Shown: positions 52,181-62,747, counted from the stretch's first letter. The stretch: 64,000 nucleotides of DNA from Pontibacter korlensis (GCF_000973725.1 NZ_CP009621.1:5015001-5079000), one strand, 5' to 3'. Notes: generated by a model from the sequence alone, not told the origin. Made by a program: numbers and translations.

Positions 52181-53914
52181 ATGTTAGAGACATCTATAAA
52201 ACAGAAAATTGATCAGTGGCTATCAGGCAATTATGATGAGGCCACCAAGGCAGAGATAAACAGCATGCTGGAGCGCAACGAGCATGAGGCGTTGACAGAC
52301 GCTTTTTACCGCGACCTGGAGTTTGGTACTGGCGGTTTGCGTGGCATTATGGGTGCCGGTAGCAACCGCATGAACCGTTACACCTTGGGTATGGCTACAC
52401 AAGGCCTATGTAACTATCTGCACCAGAACTTCCCAGACCAAGATATCAAAGTGGCTATTGCCCACGATAGCCGTAACAACTCTTCAGAATTCGCCCGCAT
52501 TGCAGCCGATATTTTCTCGGCAAATGGCATTACTGTATACTTGTTCGAGGCTCTGCGCCCTACGCCGGAGCTATCGTATGCTATTCGCCACCTGGGTTGC
52601 CAGAGTGGTGTGGTAGTAACGGCATCTCATAACCCTAAAGAGTACAACGGCTACAAAGTATACTGGAACGATGGTGCCCAGGTAACGGCTCCGCACGACA
52701 AAAACATCATCTCCGAGGTTAATAAGATCACCTCTATTGATGAAGTAAAGTTTCAGCCAGATGCAGACAAGATTCACCTGCTGGGCAAGGAACTAGATGA
52801 AGCTTATATAGAGCAATTACTGGCCCTGTCGATCTCGCAGGAGGCTATTAAGCGCCAGCACGACCTGAAAATTGTGTTCACGCCACTACACGGAACAGGT
52901 ATTACACTGGTGCCGGAGGTGCTGCAGCGTTTTGGCTTTACCAACGTGCACATTGTAGAAGAGCAGGCAGAACCAAACGGTAACTTCCCTACAGTGGTTT
53001 ACCCTAACCCTGAAGAGAAAGAGGCGATGTCGCTGGCTATGAAAAAAGCCGCTGAGATTGACGCTGACCTGGTGCTGGCAACTGACCCAGACTCTGACCG
53101 TGTAGGTATTGCAGTTAAAAACCAGAAAGGCGAATTCGTACTCCTGAACGGTAACCAAACAGGTGCATTGCTCATCAACTACCTGCTACAGGCATGGCAA
53201 AAAGCTGATAAGCTTACAGGTAAAGAGTTTGTAGTGAAAACTATCGTAACTACCGACCTGATCAAGGAGGTTGCTGACAGCTACAACGTTACGATGTATG
53301 AGACCCTGACCGGCTTCAAATACATCGCGCAGATAATCCGTGAGAAAGAAGGCCAGGAAGTATACATTGGCGGTGGCGAGGAAAGCTACGGCTACATGAT
53401 CGGTGACTTTGTACGCGATAAGGATGCCATCTCGGCATGCGCCCTTATAGCTGAAATGGCTGCCGTGGCAAAAGACAGTGGCCAGAGCCTTTTCGAGATG
53501 ATGGTGAGCATGTACGAGAAGTATAACTTCTATAAAGAAGAGCTGATCTCTATCACAAAGAAAGGACAGCGCGGTGCTGAGGAAATTCAGCAGATGATGG
53601 CTAACATGCGCAGCAATCCGCCAAAGCAGATTGCAGGCTCTAATGTAGTTGAGGTGCGCGATTATAAAATGAGCACCCGCAAACTGGTGATGACTGGCGA
53701 AGAGCAAAAGCTAACGCTGGAAAGCTCAAACGTACTGCAATACCTAACCGAGGATGGCAGCAAAATTTCAGCCCGTCCGTCAGGTACTGAGCCAAAGATC
53801 AAGTTCTACTTCAGCGTGAAAGAGCCGCTTGCCTCAGCCAGTGAGTATGAAGCAACAGAGCAAAAGCTGAGTCAGAAAATTGAACAGATACAGAAAGACC
53901 TGAAGCTGAAATAA
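52181..53914 (+). CDS. Phosphohexomutase (phosphoglucomutase/phosphomannomutase, PgcA-like)
   Basis: 577 residues, four-domain alpha-D-phosphohexomutase. FGTGGLRGIMGAG, phosphoserine loop TASHNPKEYNGYK, Mg2+ loop DPDSDRVG, sugar loop GGGEESYGY and phosphate loop RPSGTEPKIKF. The length and start match the PgcA/PGM2-type enzymes of Firmicutes and Bacteroidota. It interconverts glucose-1- and glucose-6-phosphate, or the mannose forms. Not in an operon. Confidence 0.95.
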   Translation: MLETSIKQKIDQWLSGNYDEATKAEINSMLERNEHEALTDAFYRDLEFGTGGLRGIMGAGSNRMNRYTLGMATQGLCNYLHQNFPDQDIKVAIAHDSRNNSSEFARIAADIFSANGITVYLFEALRPTPELSYAIRHLGCQSGVVVTASHNPKEYNGYKVYWNDGAQVTAPHDKNIISEVNKITSIDEVKFQPDADKIHLLGKELDEAYIEQLLALSISQEAIKRQHDLKIVFTPLHGTGITLVPEVLQRFGFTNVHIVEEQAEPNGNFPTVVYPNPEEKEAMSLAMKKAAEIDADLVLATDPDSDRVGIAVKNQKGEFVLLNGNQTGALLINYLLQAWQKADKLTGKEFVVKTIVTTDLIKEVADSYNVTMYETLTGFKYIAQIIREKEGQEVYIGGGEESYGYMIGDFVRDKDAISACALIAEMAAVAKDSGQSLFEMMVSMYEKYNFYKEELISITKKGQRGAEEIQQMMANMRSNPPKQIAGSNVVEVRDYKMSTRKLVMTGEEQKLTLESSNVLQYLTEDGSKISARPSGTEPKIKFYFSVKEPLASASEYEATEQKLSQKIEQIQKDLKLK

Positions 53915-53934
53915 GGCAAGGTTCTTTAATAAGG

Positions 53935-53979
53935 AATGGCTAAATCGCAGATTATACTTTCGGCGGTTTAGCCATTTTT
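53935..53979 (+). terminator. Rho-independent terminator
   Basis: AATGGCTAAA/TTTAGCCATT stem followed by T run. Confidence 0.85.
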
Positions 53980-54198
53980 CGTTTTGCCCAATTCTTTTTA
54001 CCCACCACGCAACCTCAACAAGCACTTGCCATTAAGCTTCTACTGCTAGCAAGAACAGGTTCTTTTTCTTAGATTTTTTAGCTGAATTGGCATAACATTT
54101 TTGTACCTCAACTGCTTTATTGGTTATAACTAATATTGCAACTTACGCCCCACAGCGTCAGCTTAATTGCAATTTCTAATTTCGACCTTATTAAGCTA

Positions 54199-54786
54199 AT
54201 GACAGATTTATTTCAAAGTATAAAACACGTAATAGAAACACGCCGCACCACCAAGCCACCCAAAATGAACGGGCAGCGCATACCTGACGAACTGGTGCAA
54301 CAATTAGTAGAGCTAGCCGATTGGGCTCCCACACACGGCCATACTGAGCCCTGGCGTTTTATAGTATATGCAGATGGCGCTACTACAGATTTTTGCCAAC
54401 AACACGCGGAGCTGTACAAGCAGAGTACGCCAGAGGATAAGTTTATGCAGGACAAGTATGAGAAGCTGCTGCACATGGGCGATCAGGCATCGCACATTCT
54501 GGTGGCTTACATGCGCCGTGGCGACCTTCCTAAAGTTCCGCCACTCGAAGAGATAGCCTCCACTTCCTGCGCCATACAAAACCTGCTGCTAGGTGCTGCT
54601 GCTCTCGGCATTGCTAGCTACTGGGGTTCTGGCGGCATGGCCTATCACCAAAGTATGAAAGACCACCTGCAGCTTCGGGAGGAAGATGTAGTGCTGGGCA
54701 TCTTATACTTGGGGTATGCCGAGCAAGCTACTGGCGAAGGCAAGCGTATGGTGCCACTGCAGGAAAAAGTAACCTGGAAAAAATAG
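54199..54786 (+). CDS. Nitroreductase-family protein
   Basis: 195 residues, FMN-binding nitroreductase fold. IETRRTTKPPKMNGQRIP at the start, ADWAPTHGHTEPWRFIVY, and GIASYWGSGGMAY with LGILYLGYAE near the end place it near YdjA-type enzymes. ATG 54199 used; the frame is open to 54136 without support. Substrate unknown. Confidence 0.9.
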   Translation: MTDLFQSIKHVIETRRTTKPPKMNGQRIPDELVQQLVELADWAPTHGHTEPWRFIVYADGATTDFCQQHAELYKQSTPEDKFMQDKYEKLLHMGDQASHILVAYMRRGDLPKVPPLEEIASTSCAIQNLLLGAAALGIASYWGSGGMAYHQSMKDHLQLREEDVVLGILYLGYAEQATGEGKRMVPLQEKVTWKK

Positions 54787-54906
54787 CATGGTTTCGCCGT
54801 TGTGCAAGGGCTAAGCTCCTTCTGCTTCTCCCCTTTGTTAGACCATCGATCGGTAAGCATAATATACCTTTAACCCGGCACCTGTTATATACTATAGCTG
54901 TTTTAC

Positions 54907-54914
54907 TATATTTG
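54907..54914 (+). promoter_or_regulatory. Candidate -7 box for pgk
   Basis: TATATTTG, exact TAnnTTTG match, 69 bases before the ATG. The -33 region is weak. Confidence 0.5.
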
Positions 54915-54982
54915 TAGAGCAACAAAATTCTGCCAAACACGAAAAACGAGTTAACGCTTTTAAGAAATCATAACCTTACCAT

Positions 54983-56182
54983 ATGAGAACTATAGACCAG
55001 TATAATTTTGCCGGTAAAAGGGCATTAGTGCGTGTAGACTTTAACGTGCCTCTAGATAGCGAATACCGCATCACCGACGACACCCGTATCCGTGCGGCGG
55101 TGCCTACCATCAACAAAATACTGAACGATGGCGGTGCTGTTATCCTGATGTCGCACCTGGGACGTCCGAAAAGCGGACCTGAGGAGAAATTCTCGCTGCG
55201 CCACCTGGTACCACGCCTCGAAGAAGAGTTTAAAATAAACGTGAGGTTTGCTTCTGACTGTGTAGGCCCTGACGCAGCAAAATTAGCGCACGACCTGCAG
55301 CCAGGCGAAATTCTGCTATTGGAGAACCTGCGCTTCCACAAAGCTGAAGAGAAAGGCGATCCGGAGTTTGCCAAAGAGTTGTCTACCCTTGGCGATGTGT
55401 ATGTGAACGACGCCTTCGGTACTGCACACCGCGAGCATGCCTCTACAGCTGTTGTAGCACGCTATTTCCCTAACGATAAAATGATGGGCTATGTGATGCA
55501 GGCCGAGCTGGACAACGCACGCCGTGTACTGGAAAATGCTGAGCGTCCGTTCACAGCTATTATGGGTGGTGCCAAAATTTCAGATAAGATCCTCATCATC
55601 GAGAAACTACTGGACCGCGTCGACAACCTAATTATTGGCGGTGGTATGTCTTATACTTTCGTGAAAGCTGATGGTGGCGAAATCGGTTCGTCTCTGGTAG
55701 AGGCAGACAAACTGGACCTGGCAAACCGCCTCATCAAACTGGCCAAAGAAAAAGGCGTTAATATCATGATTCCGGTTGACTCTGTTATTGCCGATGCCTT
55801 TAGCAACGACGCTAACGTAGACACAAAGCTAAGCCACCATATCCCGCAAAACTGGATGGGTCTGGATATCGGACCTGAAGCACGCGAGCAGTATGCCGCA
55901 GTAATTGCTAACTCCAGAACCATTCTTTGGAATGGCCCGATGGGTGTTTTCGAAATGCCGAACTTCTCGGTAGGTACACAAACGGTAGCCGAGGCCGTAG
56001 TTGCCGCTACTGCTAATGGTGCTTATTCCCTGATAGGCGGTGGCGACTCTGCAGCAGCAGTAAACCAGCTTGGCTATGCCGACCGCGTATCTTATGTGTC
56101 GACTGGTGGCGGTGCGCTGCTGGAGTACATGGAAGGCAAAACCTTGCCGGGTGTGGCCGCCATCGAGCGCAACGATTACTAA
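54983..56182 (+). CDS. pgk: Phosphoglycerate kinase
   Basis: 399 residues. VRVDFNVPLD, SHLGRPKSGPEEKFSL, ENLRFHKAEEKGD, VNDAFGTAHREHAST, the hinge NGPMGVFEMPNFSVGT and the nucleotide site IGGGDSAAAVNQLG with STGGGALLEYMEGKTLPG. Glycolytic ATP-forming enzyme. gap is not adjacent; a CoA transferase follows after 51 bases and could be read through, since no terminator lies between. Confidence 0.98.
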   Translation: MRTIDQYNFAGKRALVRVDFNVPLDSEYRITDDTRIRAAVPTINKILNDGGAVILMSHLGRPKSGPEEKFSLRHLVPRLEEEFKINVRFASDCVGPDAAKLAHDLQPGEILLLENLRFHKAEEKGDPEFAKELSTLGDVYVNDAFGTAHREHASTAVVARYFPNDKMMGYVMQAELDNARRVLENAERPFTAIMGGAKISDKILIIEKLLDRVDNLIIGGGMSYTFVKADGGEIGSSLVEADKLDLANRLIKLAKEKGVNIMIPVDSVIADAFSNDANVDTKLSHHIPQNWMGLDIGPEAREQYAAVIANSRTILWNGPMGVFEMPNFSVGTQTVAEAVVAATANGAYSLIGGGDSAAAVNQLGYADRVSYVSTGGGALLEYMEGKTLPGVAAIERNDY

Positions 56183-56233
56183 TGTTTCATTTTCTGGGTC
56201 ACCGGCACCAGGTGACCCAGCTCAACATATACT

Positions 56234-57523
56234 ATGAGCGAAATCAAAGCTACCTATAAAACTGCTGAAGAGGCTCTTTCTGTTATCAAGTCAGGAGACC
56301 GCGTTTTCGTACAGGGCAGTGCGGCTACGCCACAATTCCTGATCAGCAAACTGGCAGATCGGGCCGATGAGCTACGAAATGTAGAACTGGTTAGTATCAC
56401 GACCTACGGCGAGATTCCGTTAGCTGAAGAGCGGTTCAAGGATTCCTTTTTCATCAACTCCCTGTTCGTGTCTGCCAATGTGCGGGATGCGGTAAACGGT
56501 GGCCGTGGCGACTATACTCCTATCTTTCTGAGCGAGATTCCGCACCTGTTCAGGTCTGGCATTTTGCCGCTGGATGTTGCCATTGTACACGTGTCTCCAC
56601 CTGATAAGCATGGCTACTGCTCTTTAGGTGTATCAGTAGACGTTACCCGTGAGGCAGTACTAAGTGCCAAGTATGTTATTGCACAGGTTAACCCTCAGAT
56701 GCCACGCACCCACGGCGACGGCTTAATACACATAAACCAGCTGGATGTGCTGGTAGAGATAGATGAGGAGCTGCCAGAGGTGGACTACAGCCTGCGCATT
56801 ACCAGTGTGGAAGAAACAATTGCCCGCTACATATCAGAGATGGTAGAAGATGGTGCTACCCTGCAAATGGGTATTGGCGCTATACCAGATGCTGTACTTA
56901 GCAGCCTTACAAACCATAAAGAGCTGGGTATCCATACCGAGATGATGTCTAACGGGGTGATGCAGCTGGTGGAAAAAGGTGTAATCACCAATGAGCATAA
57001 GTACAGGCACCCAGGCCGTATTGCCACAGGCTTTATTGTAGGTAACCGCAAGCTCTACGACTTTGTGGATGATAATCCGCTTATCCTCATGCAGCGTACC
57101 GACTACGTAAACGACGTTACCATTATCCGCTCTAACCCTAAGGTAACAGCCATCAACAGCGCCATCGAGATAGACCTTACTGGTCAGGTGGTTTCTGATA
57201 CCATTGGCAAGTACCAGTTTTCAGGTATAGGCGGGCAGATGGACTTTATCCGTGGGGCGGCCTTATCTCCGGGAGGTAAACCAATTATCGCACTACCTTC
57301 TGTAACGCGTAAAGGTATTTCCAGAATCACGCCTCTTATAAACGAAGGTGCTGCCGTTACCACCACCCGTGCGCACGTGCATTATGTGGTAACAGAGTAT
57401 GGCGTAGCTTACCTTTATGGCAAGAACCTGCGCCAGCGTGCCAAGGCACTCATCGACATCGCTCACCCAGATCACCGCGAGCGACTGGAGCGAGAGGCTG
57501 TGGATCGCTACGGATTCTTATAG
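56234..57523 (+). CDS. Acetyl-CoA hydrolase/transferase family CoA transferase
   Basis: 429 residues, family I CoA transferase (4-hydroxybutyrate/acetate type). VFVQGSAATPQFLISKLA, HVSPPDKHGYCSLGVSVD, LQMGIGAIPDAVL, FSGIGGQMDFIRGAALSPGG and the catalytic Glu in VTEYGVAYLYGKNLRQRA. It moves CoA between acyl groups, for example acetate and succinyl- or butyryl-type CoA. Lies behind pgk with a short gap, ahead of a terminator. Confidence 0.93.
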   Translation: MSEIKATYKTAEEALSVIKSGDRVFVQGSAATPQFLISKLADRADELRNVELVSITTYGEIPLAEERFKDSFFINSLFVSANVRDAVNGGRGDYTPIFLSEIPHLFRSGILPLDVAIVHVSPPDKHGYCSLGVSVDVTREAVLSAKYVIAQVNPQMPRTHGDGLIHINQLDVLVEIDEELPEVDYSLRITSVEETIARYISEMVEDGATLQMGIGAIPDAVLSSLTNHKELGIHTEMMSNGVMQLVEKGVITNEHKYRHPGRIATGFIVGNRKLYDFVDDNPLILMQRTDYVNDVTIIRSNPKVTAINSAIEIDLTGQVVSDTIGKYQFSGIGGQMDFIRGAALSPGGKPIIALPSVTRKGISRITPLINEGAAVTTTRAHVHYVVTEYGVAYLYGKNLRQRAKALIDIAHPDHRERLEREAVDRYGFL

Positions 57524-57544
57524 AACACTATAAAGAAAGAATAC

Positions 57545-57580
57545 AAAATCCCTGTCGCTTTTATGTGGCAGGGATTTTTT
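57545..57580 (+). terminator. Rho-independent terminator
   Basis: AAAATCCCTG/CAGGGATTTT stem and T run. Confidence 0.9.
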
Positions 57581-57613
57581 GTTTATATTGTACTAACGCT
57601 ATGAAACCAGATC

Positions 57614-59194
57614 ATGCTTAGAACACCTACTTCCATACTTTTTCTGCTGCTCGGCCTGTTTATACTTGGCTGCAGCCCCGAAACAAAAAAAGCCTCCTCC
57701 CCTACTGCCAAGTTTGAGCTCGAAGAGGCAACCATTGAGGACATACATCAAGCCTTTAGGGAGGGCACATGCTCCTGCCAGCAGTTGGTAGCAGCATATT
57801 TCGAGCGGATAGAACAGTTCGATAAGCCTACCAGGCTCAATGCTATAGTGGTTACAAACCCTGAAGCTATGGAGCGTGCTAAACAGCTTGATGAAGAGTT
57901 TGCTGATACTAAGGTGCTGCGCCCCCTGCACTGCATACCGGTTATTGTAAAGGATAATTACAATACAGAAGGCCTGCAAACTACTGCCGGTTCACTGGCA
58001 TTAAAAGGTTTCAAACCTGCCGAGGATGCATACCAGGTGCGAAAGTTAAAAGAAGCCGGAGCTATTGTACTTGCTAAGTCAAATATGGCTGAGTGGGCCT
58101 TCAGCCCTATGGTAAGCATCAGCTCCATTGCAGGCGAGACCCTCAACCCCTATAACCTGGAACACGTTCCGGCTGGCTCCAGTGGTGGCACTGCAGCAGC
58201 GGTGGCTGCTAATTTTGGCACCGTAGGACTTGGCACCGACACAGGTAACTCTATTCGTGGGCCTTCGTCACACAACTCACTGGTAGGTTTTCGTTCTACG
58301 CTGGGCTTAACGAGCCGTGCTGGTATTGTGCCGTTATACCTACGCAACGATGTAGGCGGCCCTATGGCACGCACAGTAGAGGATGCCACAAAAATTCTAG
58401 AGGTAATTACTGGCTATGACCCGGCTGATCCGCTAACCAAGTATAGCCAGGGTAAAGTGCCACAGAACTACCAACAGTACCTGAAAAAGAACGGGTTAAA
58501 AGGTGCCCGAATTGGTGTGTTCAGAACGCTAAGCGAGAAGAACCCTGATCCGCAGGTAAAGGCGCTTTTTGAGCAAGCCATTGCAGATTTAAGAGCCTTG
58601 GGCGCCGTAATAGTAGACTCGGTAGAGGTTACCAACTTTGACGAGCTTAGCCAGGACCAGTGGTGCGATGTGTTCCTGCACGATATAAACGAGTACTTAG
58701 CTGCTCAAGGACCTAATGTACCTGTTAAAAACCTGGATGAGATTGTTGCTTCTGGTAAGTACTCTCCCTACATAGAGGAAAACCTGAAGTATTTCCAGCA
58801 GAACCAGTTTGTAGCAGAGGAAGGATCTCACGCCTGTGGCGATGCCTATAACGACCCTAGAAGAATAGCTTACCGCAATGCAGTAGAGGCAGCAATGGAG
58901 AAGTATGACGTTGGCGCCATTATCTATCCTACCTGGAACAACCCTCCCGCTAAAGTCGGAGATTTTGCAGGTTATAAAGGCGATAACAGTCAGATTATAG
59001 CGCCCCATACAGGGCAGCCCGCTTTTACAGTACCTATGGGCTACACCTACGACAACTTACCGGCTGGCTTGCAGTTCCTCGGCCGCATGTACGACGAGCC
59101 TACGCTCATCAAGTATACTTATGCCTACGAGCAGGGTACAAAGCATAGAAAACCGCCTGTGAGGTTTACAAAAAGTGTCGCTAGTGGAAGATAA
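57614..59194 (+). CDS. Lipoprotein amidase (amidase signature family)
   Basis: 526 residues with a lipobox (LLGLFILGC, lipidated Cys 20). The Ser-cis-Ser-Lys centre is visible: Lys in PVIVKDNYNTEG, Ser pair in VPAGSSGGTAAAVAANF and GTDTGNSIRGPSSHN. Members hydrolyse amides, and lipoprotein forms may act on peptides or amide-bearing nutrients at the cell envelope. GatA is unlikely because of the lipobox and the missing gatBC neighbours. Confidence 0.93.
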   Translation: MLRTPTSILFLLLGLFILGCSPETKKASSPTAKFELEEATIEDIHQAFREGTCSCQQLVAAYFERIEQFDKPTRLNAIVVTNPEAMERAKQLDEEFADTKVLRPLHCIPVIVKDNYNTEGLQTTAGSLALKGFKPAEDAYQVRKLKEAGAIVLAKSNMAEWAFSPMVSISSIAGETLNPYNLEHVPAGSSGGTAAAVAANFGTVGLGTDTGNSIRGPSSHNSLVGFRSTLGLTSRAGIVPLYLRNDVGGPMARTVEDATKILEVITGYDPADPLTKYSQGKVPQNYQQYLKKNGLKGARIGVFRTLSEKNPDPQVKALFEQAIADLRALGAVIVDSVEVTNFDELSQDQWCDVFLHDINEYLAAQGPNVPVKNLDEIVASGKYSPYIEENLKYFQQNQFVAEEGSHACGDAYNDPRRIAYRNAVEAAMEKYDVGAIIYPTWNNPPAKVGDFAGYKGDNSQIIAPHTGQPAFTVPMGYTYDNLPAGLQFLGRMYDEPTLIKYTYAYEQGTKHRKPPVRFTKSVASGR

Positions 59195-59264
59195 AACTAC
59201 TGCTGTACATAGTGCAAATAAGCGTATGTTCACGTTTATCTGGTAGTTGGCAGTGAAAGAAACT

Positions 59265-59846
59265 ATGAAGAACTCTTTGCTATTTGTATTTCTGGTGCTT
59301 CTCTTATCATGTGGAAGTCGAGAAGAGAGTAAACAGTTAGCAGTGATGAGTCCTGAAGAAGCCGCTGCTGAACAGGAGGACATTAGTTTTAAAAAGATTA
59401 CCTTTTCTGTTCAGCCAGGGTGGAGCCGAGAGAAGTATGCGAAAGATGTTGAAATTACCCCAGATAGTATATTGTATTATCGTTTGAGAGAGAGGCACAG
59501 CGAAACTGTAGTAGAAAATTATAAAGTTAAGCTCGATTCTGTTGGTATGGAGAGAGTCTACGGATTTCTTGATTCTACAGACTTCAATGGCCTGAAGGAT
59601 TATTATTACGACTCTGAAGACGCAGCTTTTTTCTCACTACAGTTTGTCTTCCTTAATGGAGAAGTGAAGATGAAAGGTACTTTGCCAGATGACTATTGGA
59701 AAAAAGTATACAAGCTCCTTATGCTAATTGACAAGCAAAATTTAACTAAGAGTGAGAACAGGCATTTTAGTACTACTGAAGACGTACTGCTTCCTCCTCC
59801 TCCTGCTCCAATAAGTGTACCTTATGACAGCTTAAACAAAAAGTGA
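59265..59846 (+). CDS. Hypothetical lipoprotein
   Basis: 193 residues. Signal with lipobox LVLLLSCGSRE. The mature part begins acidic (MSPEEAAAEQEDISF), followed by a beta-like domain (KITFSVQPGWSREKY, ETVVENYKVKLDSVG) and a Pro-rich end (LLPPPPAPISVPYD). No family recognised. ATG 59265 begins the signal directly. Confidence 0.75.
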   Translation: MKNSLLFVFLVLLLSCGSREESKQLAVMSPEEAAAEQEDISFKKITFSVQPGWSREKYAKDVEITPDSILYYRLRERHSETVVENYKVKLDSVGMERVYGFLDSTDFNGLKDYYYDSEDAAFFSLQFVFLNGEVKMKGTLPDDYWKKVYKLLMLIDKQNLTKSENRHFSTTEDVLLPPPPAPISVPYDSLNKK

Positions 59847-60073
59847 AAACTACCTCTGCCAACAACACCTTTACGGTAGCTACGCCACCGCAAAGCCCAA
59901 TCCGTTGATGGTTTGAAAATGTATAAAACATCAAGTGAGTAAAGAATGGAAACAAACTAAAATCCGGCAGGAAATAATAGTTACCACCTCTCTTCTCCTC
60001 ACAAGAGCCACAGCATTTGGATGCACAAGCTCAACTGCTTTCTACTCATCGACAATACATACTGACAAAAATC

Positions 60074-60106
60074 AAAAAAGCCCCTCCAATTGGAGGGGCT
60101 TTTCTT
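60074..60106. terminator. Bidirectional terminator
   Basis: AAAAGCCCCTCC/GGAGGGGCTTTT around an AATT loop, between the lipoprotein gene and the convergent protease gene. The bases 59847-60073 before it hold no convincing gene. Confidence 0.93.
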
Positions 60107-62593
60107 TTAACCATTCTTTGGGTTCAGAATGTTATCAATCCTTACTATTGCATCATCAATATGATACCTGGTGAGGTCATTGCTGTAGCGATTGCGGGCG
60201 CTCTTTAACTGGCGCTGCAACTGTACTAGCTCCCCTCTCACGATGGAACGAATATCAGACTGGTTGATCTCAACCGGAGTACCGAAACGGCTGCTGCGGC
60301 CGGGTTCCTCGTTCAACAGATAAGCCATTCTATCCAGATAAGCTTTCTGCAGGTTTCTGCGATAGATGTCTACCGTAGCACCGCTGTATACTTCGCTCCA
60401 GATGCCACGCTGTAGTTGGCGCACCATATTCAGGGCGTTATACTTCACACCGTTAACCTCATTCTCCATCAGGCGGGCCATTCTATCCGGAGAAAGCAAG
60501 TTGTTCAGGTGTCGCGCTTGCAGGCTTCTTATACTTTCAGCATAATTAGCGTGGTGAGTATTACGGCTGATTTTAGATTGGTGTAGCCACTCTGGCGAAG
60601 AAAAGGCATTGCTCAGAAGCCAGTCCATAGACGCCACCTGCTCTTTGGCAGAAACCGGAGTATAAACAAAACCCTGCTGGCTTGGCTTCAGACGGTTCTC
60701 GCGTACACCACCTACATTGGTAACTACGTGGCCAATGTAGCGGCTCCACACGCCTAGTAGTTCGCCATAAAGCTCATCCAGGTCTTCATAGTCATTGGTT
60801 TGAGCTGCAGTCCAGTCGTATAGCTTCGGTGCCACAAGCTTTAGGTTTTTAAGGCCGTAGGTGCTGGCTTTTATTACATCGTCGCCTATACCCTCGGTCT
60901 GGCTTTGTGGGTCGTAACCACCGCTTCCGCTGCCAAACTGATAGATAGGGCTGCCGGATTTCTCCTCTATCCACTTGTTAAGTGTCGGAACTTCAGCTTC
61001 TGCATTTTTTGCCTCAGGCAGATAGCGATAGCCCCAGTTAATAACGTAATGGTCGTACGGCCCTAGCTGACGGATAAAGCGGATATTTTTATCACCTGGC
61101 TGAGCTACATAGTTGTAACGGGCGTAGTCCATGATAGTGGCAGCAATGCCATTCTTCTGCGTAAACTCGCCGTTGCGCAAAGAGTCAGTTGGGTAAGCCG
61201 CACTGGCTTTCATGTTGTGTGGCAAGCCAAGCGCGTGCCCTACTTCATGCGTTATTACCTCCTTCATCATCTCGCCCAGGTCCTCTATTGGAGTATTTAA
61301 TGTACGTGCAGCAGGATTTGCAGCACCAGTCTCCAGCAAGTAGCGGTTACGGTAAGAGCGCAGGTGGTTATGGTACCAGATGATGTCACTCTCGATTATC
61401 TCGCCTGAGCGAGGGTCTGATACGCTTGGGCCTACCGCATTGCGGGTAGTGCTGGCCACATAGCGAATTACGGAGTAGCGTGCATCCTCAGGGCTGAAAT
61501 CAGGATCTTCTTCCGGTGATGGAGGATCTTTAGCAAGAATAGCATTTTTGAAGCCTGCCGTTTCAAAGGCCTCCTGCCACTGCTCTACACCAGCTTTAAT
61601 GTAAGGGCGTAGCTTTTCTGGCGTGGCTGGGTCAAGGTAATAAACAATAGGGTTAACAGGCTCCACCAGCTCACCACGCTTGTAAGCTTCAATATCTTTC
61701 GGTACTAACTTCCAACGGCGGATGAAAGATTTCTGGTCTGCTTTCAGGGCTTCTGAGCCATAGTCGTACTGGTTGATGTTGAAGTAACCTACGCGGTAAT
61801 CGTTGATGCGTGGCTGCATTGGCACTTTTGGCAACAGCACCATCGATTGGTTCATGATGATACTTATTGAGCCTGTAGCAGAGTTTGATGGTGGCTCTGT
61901 GGCATCATAAGTAAAGTCCTGCTTCACTTCAATATTCAAGGGGAAACTTTTGGCACTCTGTATAAAGCTACGGCTGTCATCAAGCTTGCTCACTTTATAC
62001 TGTTTGCGTAGGTCAGCATCCAAACCGCTGAATGCTTTTACATCACTCAAGAAGAACTTGGTTACATCGATCACATAACCTGCCGAATCCGGGGAAAGAG
62101 CAGCTATGTCGAATGCATAAATGGTAGGCTGGTAGTTATTAGCACGGACCGAAAGGCTAATAGCTAAAGAGTCTGCAGCATAAGCACTGTAAGACTTAGT
62201 CTTGAGTACGATTTTGTTCTCAAACTTCTGCCACTCCACCATCTGCTCGTTTACTGAAGAACCGGCATTTACGTATCCGCCACCAAGGCCCGAAGGCAGG
62301 TTAGCAAAACGGCTGATCCATAAGAAGTCGCGCTGCAGAAGCGAGTCAGGAATCTCATAGTAGTACTTATCGCCTACTTTATGAATAGTGAAGACTCCTT
62401 GATCAGATACAGCTTCTTTGGTGATAACATCGCTGTAATTTTTGAGGCCACTTTTAGGAGCAGGCTTACTCCTTTCCGTGCTTTCAGTTTTGGCAGCTGT
62501 AGAGCCCTGCTTCGCTACTTTGGTGCTGGAGCAGGATGTTTGGGTGAGAGCCATAAGCAGGGCGGCGCTTACGACGTGGTAGAACTTTGGCAT
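60107..62593 (-). CDS. Lipoprotein zinc-dependent metalloprotease (DUF5117/DUF4953 type)
   Basis: 828 residues with a lipobox (ALTQTSC). The extended zinc motif HEVGHALGLPHN (HExxHxxGxxH) is preceded by IEDLGEMMKEVIT and followed by the Met-turn-like ATIMDYARYNYVAQPGD, as in metzincins. The N-terminal half (DUF5118/DUF5117-like, with LLQRDFLWISRFANL and RRWKLVP) and the long C-terminal helical part are typical of a Bacteroidota family annotated only as zinc-dependent metalloprotease. Cell-envelope location; substrates unknown. Confidence 0.92.
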   Translation of the reverse strand: MPKFYHVVSAALLMALTQTSCSSTKVAKQGSTAAKTESTERSKPAPKSGLKNYSDVITKEAVSDQGVFTIHKVGDKYYYEIPDSLLQRDFLWISRFANLPSGLGGGYVNAGSSVNEQMVEWQKFENKIVLKTKSYSAYAADSLAISLSVRANNYQPTIYAFDIAALSPDSAGYVIDVTKFFLSDVKAFSGLDADLRKQYKVSKLDDSRSFIQSAKSFPLNIEVKQDFTYDATEPPSNSATGSISIIMNQSMVLLPKVPMQPRINDYRVGYFNINQYDYGSEALKADQKSFIRRWKLVPKDIEAYKRGELVEPVNPIVYYLDPATPEKLRPYIKAGVEQWQEAFETAGFKNAILAKDPPSPEEDPDFSPEDARYSVIRYVASTTRNAVGPSVSDPRSGEIIESDIIWYHNHLRSYRNRYLLETGAANPAARTLNTPIEDLGEMMKEVITHEVGHALGLPHNMKASAAYPTDSLRNGEFTQKNGIAATIMDYARYNYVAQPGDKNIRFIRQLGPYDHYVINWGYRYLPEAKNAEAEVPTLNKWIEEKSGSPIYQFGSGSGGYDPQSQTEGIGDDVIKASTYGLKNLKLVAPKLYDWTAAQTNDYEDLDELYGELLGVWSRYIGHVVTNVGGVRENRLKPSQQGFVYTPVSAKEQVASMDWLLSNAFSSPEWLHQSKISRNTHHANYAESIRSLQARHLNNLLSPDRMARLMENEVNGVKYNALNMVRQLQRGIWSEVYSGATVDIYRRNLQKAYLDRMAYLLNEEPGRSSRFGTPVEINQSDIRSIVRGELVQLQRQLKSARNRYSNDLTRYHIDDAIVRIDNILNPKNG

Positions 62594-62747
62594 TTACTGG
62601 TTGAATGATTAAACTTACATAAACCCACTAGTGCTTGTTAGTGGGTGTGATTATCCACTTTTAAAGGTAAGTTTAAATTCAGAAAGTAGCTATAGGTTAA
62701 GGCAGATTAGCCTGTGTTTACTCCTGTAGTAAAACTCGCTTTACAGC

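Noticed and set aside
59935..60208. Short ORFs in the gap before the zinc protease
   Set aside because: They run through the bidirectional terminator and into the opposite gene; no signal of coding.
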